Assembly: GCF_001655675.1 (NCBI RefSeq)
Contig: NZ_LYRP01000022.1
Location: 124,001 to 188,000 of the forward strand
Source: Mangrovibacter phragmitis
GTDB taxonomy: Bacteria; Pseudomonadota; Gammaproteobacteria; Enterobacterales; Enterobacteriaceae
DNA: 64,000 nucleotides
Direction of reading: 5' to 3'
The position numbers and the translations under genes are program-made. Under the pieces are notes generated by a model. The model searched no databases, was not told the DNA's origin, and saw only the letters and a program-made list of their open reading frames with translations. Of this stretch, positions 39,251 through 49,562 are shown piece by piece (within the stretch, counting starts at the first letter, position 1; each line of letters starts with the position of its first letter).

Positions 39251-39573
39251 GACATCCTCCTGTCGGATTAATGGTTCATCATGATTTTTTGGCTTTTTTC
39301 AGTGTTACCAGACCTACTTTAACCCTTTTTTTATCTCAAACATCCTACTTAAATATAATTAATCAATACTTATCGCGCGCAATGCTTTCCCCGCCTCGCC
39401 TGCCCGCTTTCCGGGGCTGTTTTAATGCACCTGCATTAACGGCCTCAGCCCCTGCCAGCACTGGCGGGAACAGCTTTAAAGGTAGTCATAAAACGCATGC
39501 AAAGCCATGCACCTTATGCATGCATGGCTTTTTTTGGGGAAAAAGGCGGGATTTTCGCGGTTTTTTACGCAGG
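39251..39573. other. Gap with a hairpin, no gene recognised
   Basis: 323 bp. The right part is GC-richer than the TrlF gene. A stem AAGCCATGCA/TGCATGGCTT followed by seven T residues (39502-39537) is an intrinsic terminator for something read rightward, now lost. I found no credible coding sequence. Confidence 0.5.
39502..39530 (+). terminator. Orphan intrinsic terminator
   Basis: 10-bp stem AAGCCATGCA/TGCATGGCTT, 9-base loop, then a T tract. No upstream rightward gene remains in the window. Confidence 0.75.
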
Positions 39574-39837
39574 TTACTGCGCTGCCATGTCGGCACGTCG
39601 GCGGGTGTAAATCATGTTTTGTGCGGGGGTAAATTGCTCGCGGCTGTCATCGCGGGAAGGTGCTTCCGGCCGGTATCCGGCGGCGGTTAAAATCTCGCTG
39701 TCCCGTTCTGAATAAGTAATGTCATGCCCTCCGGCCAGCCATACTGACAGGGCTTCACGCAGGTATTCTGATGAACGGTCGAGGGCGCGTTTGCGTACCA
39801 TGTCAGCAACACTGATATAAGACCAGAAAGGGGTCAT
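39574..39837 (-). CDS. Hypothetical island protein
   Basis: 87 residues, MTPFWSYISVADMVRKRAL..., with a hydrophilic C-terminal half. Codon use looks natural and the frame is clean, but I do not recognise the family. Its start abuts the truncated IS110 transposase at about 39840, so the original promoter or N-terminus may have been lost to the insertion. Confidence 0.45.
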   Translation of the reverse strand: MTPFWSYISVADMVRKRALDRSSEYLREALSVWLAGGHDITYSERDSEILTAAGYRPEAPSRDDSREQFTPAQNMIYTRRRADMAAQ

Positions 39838-39843
39838 TAGACA

Positions 39844-40413
39844 GTGTTGTTGACAGATGTGGGACGCGAGCAGAACCGGCTTGAGAAACTGGCGTCGGGA
39901 CGGTGCTCACCGCTTGTTTATGCGTCGATCAGAAAGATTCTGGGCACACTTAACTACGAGCTGGAGGCCGTCGGGAAACTGATTGATGATCACATCAACA
40001 ATTATCCTGATCTGAAACGGGATATAGCGTATCTGACCTCGATAACAGGGATAGGTCCGTCCACAGGTAGTACGATGTTGGCCGTGTTGCGGGGCAATCA
40101 CTTCAGTAGTGCGAAGCAGGCAGCATCATGGCTGGGTGTCGTCCCCAGAGAGAAACGTTCCGGCAGCTCGGTGAATGGCAGAACGCGAATGTCAAAAAGC
40201 GGGCCCCCAGAAGTAAGGGCTAAACTCTTTATGTCAGCAATGGTTGCGATCAGACACAGCGTATATTTCAAGACATTTTATGATCGCCTGATATCGGGAG
40301 GGAAAGCAAAGATGTCAGCCCTTGGTGGAGTAATGAGAAAGCTGGTACATGTCTGCTACGGTGTCCTGATGAAACAACAGAATTATGACGAAAATTACCT
40401 CGCGGCAGTTTGA
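39844..40413 (+). pseudogene. IS110-family transposase, C-terminal fragment
   Basis: 189 codons covering the Transposase_20 domain: TGIGPSTGSTMLAVLRG, KQAASWLGVVPREKRSGSS and GRTRMSKSGPPEVRAKLFMSA. The N-terminal DEDD catalytic domain, about half of an IS110 transposase, is missing. The frame begins at a GTG without a ribosome site. The stop overlaps the next transposase frame, so the fragment is fused directly to an IS3-type remnant. Confidence 0.88.
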
Positions 40414-41270
40414 CGTTTAAGACGGTTGCTATTGAAAAGTATCAGGCTGAATTCAGCGTCAAAGCCATGTGCCGTGTTCTTCGGGTTGCCCGAAGTGGCT
40501 GGTATGTCTGGCGCAGGCGTCATTGTCAGATAAACCTGCGTCAACAGTTCCGGCTCGTTTGTGATGAGGCTGTCCGCAACGCATTCGATGAAGCAAAACA
40601 GCGCTATGGTGCGCCACGCCTTGCTGATGAGTTGCCGGAGTACAATATTAAAACCATCGCTGCCAGCCTGCGTCGTCAGGGATTACGGGCGAAAGCCAGC
40701 CGGAAGTTCAGGCCGGTCAGTTACCGTGAACATGGTCTGCCGGTATCGGAAAACCTGCTGAAGCAGGACTTCAGCGCCAGCGGTCCGAACCAGAAGTGGG
40801 CCGGTGACATCACTTACTTACGTACAGATGAAGGCTGGCTGTATCTGGCGGTGGTGATTGACCTGTGGTCTCGTGCCGTTATTGGCTGGTCGATGTCCTC
40901 ACGAATGACGGCAAAACTGGCCTGTGATGCGTTACAGATGGCACTCTGGCGGCGTAAACGCCCGAAAAATGTTATCGTTCACACGGATCGCGGCGGGCAA
41001 TACTGTTCAGCGGATTATCAGGCACTACTGAAGCGGCATAACTTACGCGGTAGCACGAGTGCAAAGGGCTGCTGTTACGATAACGCTTGTGCGGAAAGCT
41101 TCTTCCACTCGCTGAAAATCGAATGCATCCACGGTGAACGCTTTATCAGTCGGGAAATAATGCGGACGACGGTGTTTAATTATATCGAGTGCGATTACAA
41201 TCGGTGGCGTCGTCACAGTGCCTGTGGCGGTCTCAGCCCGGAACAATTTGAAAACGAAAACCTCGCTTAG
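40410..41270 (+). CDS. IS3-family transposase OrfB without OrfA
   Basis: 286 residues with the retroviral integrase-type DDE core: [10 protein letters not shown] (D), [11 protein letters not shown] (D) and [14 protein letters not shown] (E). The N-terminal HTH_21-like part is present ([15 protein letters not shown]). OrfA, needed for the frameshifted OrfAB transposase, is absent, and the frame starts at a TTG inside the IS110 junction. So it is probably an inactive remnant. A likely right inverted repeat follows at about 41274-41300. Confidence 0.88.
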   Translation: MTFKTVAIEKYQAEFSVKAMCRVLRVARSGWYVWRRRHCQINLRQQFRLVCDEAVRNAFDEAKQRYGAPRLADELPEYNIKTIAASLRRQGLRAKASRKFRPVSYREHGLPVSENLLKQDFSASGPNQKWAGDITYLRTDEGWLYLAVVIDLWSRAVIGWSMSSRMTAKLACDALQMALWRRKRPKNVIVHTDRGGQYCSADYQALLKRHNLRGSTSAKGCCYDNACAESFFHSLKIECIHGERFISREIMRTTVFNYIECDYNRWRRHSACGGLSPEQFENENLA

Positions 41271-41370
41271 GGCCGTGTCCACATTTCATGGGTAGGATCA
41301 CACTACCTGGAATGGGAGCATAGCTGCGTGTTCGCTCTCCGTGGATAGATAAAGATAAGCGGCGTGTGGC

Positions 41371-41982
41371 TTAAGCATAGCGGCTTAAAAACGTCCTGAC
41401 CGCTTCCTGTACCACCCGCTCGCGTTGAGTGATATTCGTTTCATCCTTAAGCCCTAACACACGAAACCACACCAGAGGCTCATTAATCATTCCAACGAAC
41501 TGACGGGCTGCCAGATCCGTATCTTCCATTTTCAGATGACCGGCAGCGTTCTGCTGGGCAAGGTAACGAATGAGCGAACCCAGGGCGGGCACTTTACCTA
41601 ACTCCAGATAGTTTTTGGCCAGAGAGGGAAAACGTTCGCTCTCGCGAACAATCATCCGGGCGAGTTTTATGGAGGTATCCGCCGCCCAGAAATCCGCGAT
41701 GGCCAGGCCAATTTGCATCAATCCCGTTTGCGGATCGGCCATGGCTTCCTGCGTGGTAGAGAGTTGTACAACGGGTAAACGTGACCAGAAATACTCAATA
41801 GCCTGTTCGAACAACACTTCCTTCGTTGAAAACTGATTGAACAAGGTGCGGCGGGATACCCCGGCGCCCGCAGCGATGTCATCCATGCTTGCCGCGTCGT
41901 AGCCCTGCGTCAGCAGGACGTTCACGGCCGAATCCAGAATTTTTTCAGCAGACGGTGTTGCCATAGTGTTTTTTTTCACCAT
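41371..41982 (-). CDS. TetR/AcrR-family transcriptional regulator
   Basis: 203 residues. The N-terminal helix-turn-helix is typical (AEKILDSAVNVLLTQGYDAASMDDIAAGAGVSRRTLFNQFSTKEVLF). The C-terminal ligand domain is helical. It is divergent from the cyclase/esterase operon, and two palindromes lie between them. It most likely represses that operon and itself until a substrate-related ligand binds. The start could also be the ATG at 41964. Confidence 0.92.
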   Translation of the reverse strand: MVKKNTMATPSAEKILDSAVNVLLTQGYDAASMDDIAAGAGVSRRTLFNQFSTKEVLFEQAIEYFWSRLPVVQLSTTQEAMADPQTGLMQIGLAIADFWAADTSIKLARMIVRESERFPSLAKNYLELGKVPALGSLIRYLAQQNAAGHLKMEDTDLAARQFVGMINEPLVWFRVLGLKDETNITQRERVVQEAVRTFLSRYA

Positions 41983-42003
41983 TGTATTTGACTTTTTACC
42001 AAT

Positions 42004-42050
42004 TGCACTGCACAGTGCAGTGCACTGGTGGTTGCACTGAGCAGTGCAAC
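42004..42050. promoter_or_regulatory. Two palindromic operators for the TetR-type regulator
   Basis: TGCACTGCACAGTGCA (42004-42019) and GTTGCACTGAGCAGTGCAAC (42031-42050), both perfect around a 2-bp centre and sharing GCACTG/CAGTGC arms. Centres are 29 bp apart. They lie between the divergent regulator and the cyclase gene. Confidence 0.85.
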
Positions 42051-42135
42051 TATAGAACTAAACCAGGGATAATCCAATAGCGTCACCGCATTCAGTCTCC
42101 TGTTGGGTTGTTCTGTTGAGAAATGGAGAGCAGTA

Positions 42136-42912
42136 ATGAAACAGCGCATCATCGATCTTTCCGTCACTCTGCAAAACGGCATCCCCTCCGATCCGCCGCC
42201 GTTTTTACCTTCCATCAATTACCATAACCATGCGGCAGGTGCGCTCCAGCTTGCCGCGATGTTTCCGGGGCTCAGTCCGGACGACTTGCCGGAAAAAGAG
42301 GGCTGGGCGGTGGAGTTCGTCAATATGAGCACCCACGCGGGCACACATATGGATGCGCCATGGCACTACCATTCCCACATGAAGGATGGCGATCGATCTC
42401 TGACCATTGATGAAATCCCCCTGAGCTGGTGTATCGGTCCAGGGGTGAAGCTCGATTTTCGCCAGTATCCAGACGGCTATGTCATTGGTCCGGCGGATCT
42501 GGATAAAGAATTCGCCCGCATCGGCCATACCCTCTCTGCGGGAGACATCGTCTTGATCAACACGGCGGCCGGCGATCGCTACGGCCGTGAGGATTACCTT
42601 GAACGCGGCTGCGGCGTGGGGCGAAGCGGCACGCTTTATCTGACGCAAAAAGGCGTACGTCTGGTTGGCACCGACGCCTGGAGTTGGGATGCGCCGTTCG
42701 CTTATACCCGTGCGCGTTATCAGCAAACGGGCGACTCCTCCCTGATCTGGGAAGGGCACTATGCCGGAAACGAAACGCCCTACTGCCAGATTGAAAAACT
42801 CTCCGCTCTGAATTCATTACCGGATAACGGATTTACGGTCATCAGCCTGCCGATAAAAGTCCATCGGGCCTCGGCCGGTTGGTGCAGAACCATCGCATTA
42901 GTCGATGAATAA
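42136..42912 (+). CDS. Cyclase family protein (kynurenine-formamidase-like hydrolase)
   Basis: 258 residues from an ATG with GGAGAG upstream; an upstream in-frame codon at 42103 is less likely. The metal-binding motif HAGTHMDAPWHYH is the hallmark of the cyclase/KynB fold (PF04199). Members hydrolyse amide, lactone or ester bonds. It is the first gene of an operon with a carboxylesterase and a carboxymuconolactone-decarboxylase-like protein, so an ester- or lactone-containing substrate is plausible. The real substrate cannot be read from the sequence. Confidence 0.85.
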   Translation: MKQRIIDLSVTLQNGIPSDPPPFLPSINYHNHAAGALQLAAMFPGLSPDDLPEKEGWAVEFVNMSTHAGTHMDAPWHYHSHMKDGDRSLTIDEIPLSWCIGPGVKLDFRQYPDGYVIGPADLDKEFARIGHTLSAGDIVLINTAAGDRYGREDYLERGCGVGRSGTLYLTQKGVRLVGTDAWSWDAPFAYTRARYQQTGDSSLIWEGHYAGNETPYCQIEKLSALNSLPDNGFTVISLPIKVHRASAGWCRTIALVDE

Positions 42913-42984
42913 CCCTTCACTCTCTTCATCACGCTCAAGCCGACACCGGCGAGAGATCGCCATCACTGAAAACAGAGGTGCTCC

Positions 42985-44655
42985 ATGCATACAGAAACTC
43001 GTTCCCCCATCGTCACTACCCGGCAGGGCCGGATTCAGGGTCTGCGCGAAAACGCGCTGGATATTTTCCGGGGCATCCCTTATGCCCGGCCCCCGGTCGG
43101 TTCGCTACGGTTTCGCAACCCTCAGCCCCTTTCTCCCTGGGAGGGGATCAGAAACGCGGTGGTTTCGGGACCGGCGTCCTTTCAGATGAACCTGAACAAC
43201 ACGCACGCCGTTATGGAGCAGGTTAAGCGCATCGACGCCGGCGTGCCGGGCGTCCCTGCCTGGCCTGCTTACGTGGGGAAAACCTACCATCACGAAAATA
43301 TCAGCGAGGACTGCCTGTACCTTGATATCTGGGTCCCGGAGAATGCGGGCAGAAAAAAAATGCCGGTCTATGTGTATTATCATGGCGGTGCCAACGCTGT
43401 CAGTTCGGGATCGTTTCATCTGGAAGACGGCGCCAATCTTGCCCGGCAGGAAAATATCATTGTCGTCCGGCCCAATTACCGTTTAGGGGCGCTGGGCTGG
43501 GTGCATTTTGGTTTAATCAGCGATGCGTTTCCCGAAGCCATCAACCTGGGTTTGAAAGATCAATTCGCCGCCTTGCAATGGGTGCATGAGAATATCGCCG
43601 CGTTCGGAGGAGATCCGGATAATGTGACTATCGGCGGCGAATCCTGCGGCGCGACCGCCGTCTCGCATCTGCTGACGTATGCGCCGGCCCGGAAATTTTT
43701 CCGGCGGGCCATTATCCAGTCATTATCGCCTTTCAATGTCTGGTGTACCCAAAATCAGGCGCAGGCGGTCCGGGTGGCGGAGAAATATCTCTCCTTACTG
43801 GATATCTCGTCCCCTGAAGCGCTCGCCGACATCGATCCCGAACGCTTTCTGGCGGTGCAGAATGTCTTAACGCGCTTTTTCCATCCGGACAAAAATATCG
43901 CCTGGCGCCCTCTGGGTGGCGTGGTTGACGGCAAATGGATCCCGGAACGCCCTGCTGAATATCTCTCCAGCCACGCGGCTGCCGATACGGTCAACGAGTT
44001 GATGATTGGTTTCGCCAAAGATGAATGGCAGTTTTTCCGCGGTCATACCGAAACCCTACGTCATGGCAGCGTACAGGATGTTCTCGACGTCCTGACGCCG
44101 ATTTATGGCAGTGACGGCGCTCAGCAACTGTACGAAGGGTATAAAGAACTCTATCCGGAACATCGGGAGCCGGGACATATTCTCTCCGACATTATGTCTT
44201 TTGAGTTCTTTAAGTTTTCATCGTTAAAAATAGCCAGACACTTCACCCGGTTAGGTGTACCGACCTGGCTTTTCCAGTTCAGCTACGATCTCCCGGGATG
44301 GAATGGGGAGCTACGGGCGGTCCACACCGGCGATATGCCGTTTTTGTGGCGTAATTACGACCCGGAGCGACTGTCGCAATGGCCAGCATTCGATGGGATC
44401 GATATCGATGAACTCAAACACAGTGCCGGGGCCATGGGGAACTACTATGCCGCCTTTATTCGGCATGGGGGTGAAGATCTCTGGCCGAAATTCGATGAGG
44501 AAAATCAGGTCATCCTTCGTTTCGGCAAAGAGGTGATCCCGCAGAAGCGACTGCTTGAGCAAGAGGAAAATCACTTTTCTGCTTTAGGCATTGATAGCGT
44601 ACGCCAGCTTGAAGAAAGGCTGAGTCAGCATCTGGAACAAGCGTTCGAAGAATAA
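42985..44655 (+). CDS. Carboxylesterase type B family protein
   Basis: 556 residues of alpha/beta hydrolase fold. The N-terminal block FRGIPYARPPVGSLRF and EDCLYLDIWVP are typical of type B esterases. The nucleophile elbow is GGESCGA, where most members have GESAGA. The oxyanion hole is YYHGGAN and the catalytic His is likely in AVHTGDMPF. No signal peptide, so cytoplasmic. It is 72 bp after the cyclase gene with GAGGTG before the start. GC content is higher than in the surrounding island genes, suggesting a separate origin. Confidence 0.9.
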   Translation: MHTETRSPIVTTRQGRIQGLRENALDIFRGIPYARPPVGSLRFRNPQPLSPWEGIRNAVVSGPASFQMNLNNTHAVMEQVKRIDAGVPGVPAWPAYVGKTYHHENISEDCLYLDIWVPENAGRKKMPVYVYYHGGANAVSSGSFHLEDGANLARQENIIVVRPNYRLGALGWVHFGLISDAFPEAINLGLKDQFAALQWVHENIAAFGGDPDNVTIGGESCGATAVSHLLTYAPARKFFRRAIIQSLSPFNVWCTQNQAQAVRVAEKYLSLLDISSPEALADIDPERFLAVQNVLTRFFHPDKNIAWRPLGGVVDGKWIPERPAEYLSSHAAADTVNELMIGFAKDEWQFFRGHTETLRHGSVQDVLDVLTPIYGSDGAQQLYEGYKELYPEHREPGHILSDIMSFEFFKFSSLKIARHFTRLGVPTWLFQFSYDLPGWNGELRAVHTGDMPFLWRNYDPERLSQWPAFDGIDIDELKHSAGAMGNYYAAFIRHGGEDLWPKFDEENQVILRFGKEVIPQKRLLEQEENHFSALGIDSVRQLEERLSQHLEQAFEE

Positions 44656-44706
44656 AGGCCGAAAAACTGGCCATCGCCAGTCTTTCCCTCCAAAAGGGGC
44701 ACAATC

Positions 44707-45234
44707 ATGGCACGTATTACCTTACCCGAAGTCGATTCCCTCACACCTGAACAACAGGATCTCTATCAGCGTTTCCCTGCCAACCTCACTCGCGCCTTAT
44801 TGCGCACCGGCGCGTGTACGGACGGCTATCTGACGCTAGGCGCCTCATTCCGACAGGGGCATCTTTGCGCCAAATACAGAGAGTTGGTGATTTTACGGGT
44901 CGCCGCGCTTAGCCACAGCGCGTATGAACGTATGCAGCACGTCGAAATAGCCAGACAGAGCGGCTGGCGTAAAAGTGATATCGACGCCATTGAAGATGGC
45001 GACATTCAGAAACTGGACGGTAAAACACAGGCTGTGGTCCGTTTTACCGACGAATGTGTGAATCATGTCAAAGTGACGGGCGTGGTATTTCATGCGCTCA
45101 GGTGTTATTGCAGCGAGGAGGAAATAGCCGAAATCACGCTATTGATCGGGCATTACATGATGACGGCACGCTTCCTTGAAACACTGGAAGTTGAACTGGA
45201 TGAGAGACCGACGTCATGGGAAAAAATGGCCTGA
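44707..45234 (+). CDS. Carboxymuconolactone decarboxylase-like (AhpD-fold) protein
   Basis: 175 residues. The core RELVILRVAALSHSAYERMQHVEIAR resembles the CMD family, where SAYEWxxH is common. It lacks the CxxC of AhpD peroxidase reductases, so it is unlikely to be a redox partner. It ends the operon after the esterase (51 bp gap). A role in decarboxylation or isomerisation of a lactone product is inference from context. Confidence 0.82.
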   Translation: MARITLPEVDSLTPEQQDLYQRFPANLTRALLRTGACTDGYLTLGASFRQGHLCAKYRELVILRVAALSHSAYERMQHVEIARQSGWRKSDIDAIEDGDIQKLDGKTQAVVRFTDECVNHVKVTGVVFHALRCYCSEEEIAEITLLIGHYMMTARFLETLEVELDERPTSWEKMA

Positions 45235-45371
45235 GGCATTGAAAATAAAACCGGTCATAGCGCAGGAGCCCACAGGCTGTAGAGCCTGGCGGGCTTCTGG
45301 GCGGCGGATAACATCGTGAAATCTACCCTGGGCTGCTGAGGCCAGCACTATAAATATCCTGAGGAGCGGAC

Positions 45372-45566
45372 ATGCGAAAGCAAACGGTAGAACATCCGTT
45401 TGGGACAATTAAAATGTGGATGGGTGCAACGCACTTTCTGATGCGGAAATTTAAAAATGTCAGTACGGAAATGAGTTTACATATATTGGCTTATAACCTC
45501 AAAAGGATGATATCGATATGGGGTACTACAGGATTGATATTTCAGCTTCAGGAACAATACGGCTAA
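45372..45566 (+). pseudogene. DDE transposase fragment, C-terminal (IS1182-like)
   Basis: 64 codons with TVEHPFGTIKMWMGATHFLMR and LAYNLKRMI, the C-terminal end of IS1182/IS4-type DDE transposases. The rest of the gene is missing. Confidence 0.75.
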
Positions 45567-45724
45567 TGGTTCCGGCCGTTTTATCCTCCAGTAACAAATA
45601 TCAGGCTCTTTCCCGCAATAAAAACTTCTGAGACACCCGGATAAAATCACAGATTACCTTGTCAACTTAAACAGCATTCTCAAAACACAGATGAGAAATA
45701 TTGTTTGGCTACTTAAGGCTATGA

Positions 45725-45740
45725 GTTTTCACACAGCCTG
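45725..45740 (+). repeat. Inverted repeat left of hemB
   Basis: GTTTTCACACAGCCTG, perfect inverted match to 47118-47133, with weaker similarity for about 15 more bases outward. A near copy (one mismatch) lies at 47262-47277 in the same orientation as this one. Confidence 0.8.
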
Positions 45741-45839
45741 CGCTCACAGCAGACATGATGGTCACGCAGCCTGTCCGCTGCGTGCCAGGAGCGGACATTG
45801 TCATAATCGTGCTATTTCAGTTTCTCTGAGCACGCAAGA

Positions 45840-47851
<2,012 letters not shown>

Positions 47852-48172
47852 ATGCACATTTCAACTGTACCGGCCAAGGTGCCGGTTTTGTCACGTCTGT
47901 CGCCAGTGCACGTCTGGCAGCAACTTTTAACGTATTTGCTGGATCACCATTACGGCTTGACGCTTAACGACACACCATTCCATGACGACGCGACCATTGA
48001 GGAGCATATCGATGCAGGAATTACGCTTGCCGATGCTGTTAATTTTCTGGTGGAACGTTATGAACTGGTTCGCATCGACCGTAAGGGATTTACATGGCAG
48101 GAGCAGACACCATTTCTGACCGCGACTGATATTCTTAGAGCCAGGCGAGCTACCGGATTAATAAATACTTGA
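47852..48172 (+). CDS. CbtA/YeeV-family toxin, shortened
   Basis: 106 residues; E. coli CbtA (YeeV) has 124. Conserved blocks are [49 protein letters not shown] and [11 protein letters not shown]. The protein stops right after that last block, so the final 18 or so residues are missing. CbtA proteins inhibit MreB and FtsZ and are held in check by CbeA. No cbeA is found upstream, so the toxin is either inactive or controlled otherwise. A DUF4942 remnant follows, the usual downstream neighbour. Confidence 0.88.
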   Translation: MHISTVPAKVPVLSRLSPVHVWQQLLTYLLDHHYGLTLNDTPFHDDATIEEHIDAGITLADAVNFLVERYELVRIDRKGFTWQEQTPFLTATDILRARRATGLINT

Positions 48173-48524
48173 ATTCTTCGAGCCTCACTCCTGATTTTTA
48201 CCTCTGAACTTCCCACCTTTTTTATTCATCGCATAATGCGCCTGCCACTCCCGGTAGGCGTGTTTGCTTTTATGGGCGATTAACGATGCAAACAGAACCC
48301 GACGTGTTGACGGAACAGAATGAGCTCATTCTTTCGACAAGTATCGAACGGATTGTCACCGGTTGATATTCAAGACAATCACAGACTGAGAAACGTCGCC
48401 AGCAGATTAGTGCCGTATTTCAGCCAATCTCAGATATCTGTGGGGAACAAGATTGGGCTATGAAGCTCGGATAGCGTGTTTAATTGGCAATACCAAATCA
48501 AGGGGATAAGGAAAAATACAATCT
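48173..48524. other. Gap with DUF4942 remnant
   Basis: 352 bp with the 27-codon remnant at 48286-48366 and otherwise no coding signal. Confidence 0.5.
48286..48366 (+). pseudogene. DUF4942 protein, N-terminal remnant
   Basis: ATG followed by QTEPDVLTEQNELILSTSI then ERIVTG and a stop. This is the recognisable start of the DUF4942 protein that follows yeeV-type toxins in E. coli islands (normally over 200 residues). The rest is deleted. Confidence 0.7.
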
Positions 48525-49217
48525 TCAACGACCCTTCCACGTAGTACCTTTCATAATCATATGCCAACCATCCTCTACGCTTATAATCTTTAACATCGGC
48601 GTGCCACCCGCAGACAATCCATCAATAAAATGAGACAAGTAAAGATACTGATTTGCAAAGCGAATACTCATTCTCACTCGTGAAGATAGTGAGTCCTGAT
48701 TGATGTTTGCTCTAATGTATTCTCTGACATATTTATCGCGCCAATTAGACCACTGAGACTTATAGCTCTCGATCTCAAGATCCACAAAATCAAAGACATT
48801 TTCCCTGAGTGAAAGTGCGGTTTCCATTACCAGTACTTGGTAATCAGTCTCAAATTCTTTTGTATCCGAGAGTAGTTGATAAATATCCCTAAACTCTAAA
48901 AGATTTTGGTAAACGAGGATATTTGCTTTTTGCTGTATCTTCAGCGATTTCAGCGTTGTTTTGACGGCTATCGATTTCAGCTTTTTGAGCTCATCAGTGA
49001 TCATTTCGGCTTCATGGAGCTTTTCCTGAAATTTAACTGAGTTACCTCCTATAGAAAACTCAGTTATCGATGGTAACAACGCGTAAACAGAAGCGCCCAG
49101 ACAACCAGAAACGATAAATGCTACAAAAGCAGTTCCATCGAGTAATCCGGAAACCAGCAGAGCGACACCTAGAATCACAACAGCTACAAAAAGAGATACA
49201 TTCAGCAATTTTTTCAT
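48525..49217 (-). CDS. Membrane-anchored helical protein of unknown function
   Basis: 230 residues. Two hydrophobic segments (about 5-28 and 29-50) form an N-terminal membrane anchor. A charged, helix-rich cytoplasmic part follows, including a likely coiled coil at FQEKLHEAEMITDELKKLKS. I recognise no family. It is divergent from the XRE-GTPase gene, and a perfect inverted repeat lies between them. It could be a membrane partner of that protein or an unrelated neighbour. Confidence 0.65.
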   Translation of the reverse strand: MKKLLNVSLFVAVVILGVALLVSGLLDGTAFVAFIVSGCLGASVYALLPSITEFSIGGNSVKFQEKLHEAEMITDELKKLKSIAVKTTLKSLKIQQKANILVYQNLLEFRDIYQLLSDTKEFETDYQVLVMETALSLRENVFDFVDLEIESYKSQWSNWRDKYVREYIRANINQDSLSSRVRMSIRFANQYLYLSHFIDGLSAGGTPMLKIISVEDGWHMIMKGTTWKGR

Positions 49218-49343
49218 CCGTGAAGACCTTTTGGACTGATTTTATACGAAGTTGAGTGTTATATAACTTCGGCTAGCTTAAGCTACCAACATACGCGAAC
49301 GCGATTTGTCTAATATTTTCAATTGGTAATGAATTATTTAAAT

Positions 49344-49379
49344 CAATTAGTATCACTAACAGCTTAGTGATACTAATTG
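49344..49379. promoter_or_regulatory. Perfect 16-bp inverted repeat, candidate operator
   Basis: Arms CAATTAGTATCACTAA and TTAGTGATACTAATTG around CAGC. It is in the divergent gap, 184 bp before the XRE-GTPase start and 127 bp before the other start. No T tract follows, and both genes point away, so a terminator is unlikely. The XRE domain of 49563-51692 is the obvious candidate ligand. Confidence 0.75.
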
Positions 49380-49562
49380 TGTTTGGGCTTTAAATGATGA
49401 TAACTCATTTTCCCTTCCCAGAGGCTAAGGTCGCACTCAAAGGCTGCTTAATGTGAGGGAATGTGGCAAGTCAAGCAATGAATCGAAAACGTTTCTCTAT
49501 ATCCTATTGACTAAAATGAAACGTTGCTGCATCCTTTCTTTAATCGAAAAAGGAGCATAATC

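Larger units (their letters stand above)
45235..45839. other. Junction region with IS debris
   Basis: About 600 bp between the esterase operon and hemB. It contains the transposase fragment 45372-45566 and, from 45725, a segment beginning GTTTTCACACAGCCTG that reappears inverted on the other side of hemB. No further gene is apparent. Confidence 0.5.
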
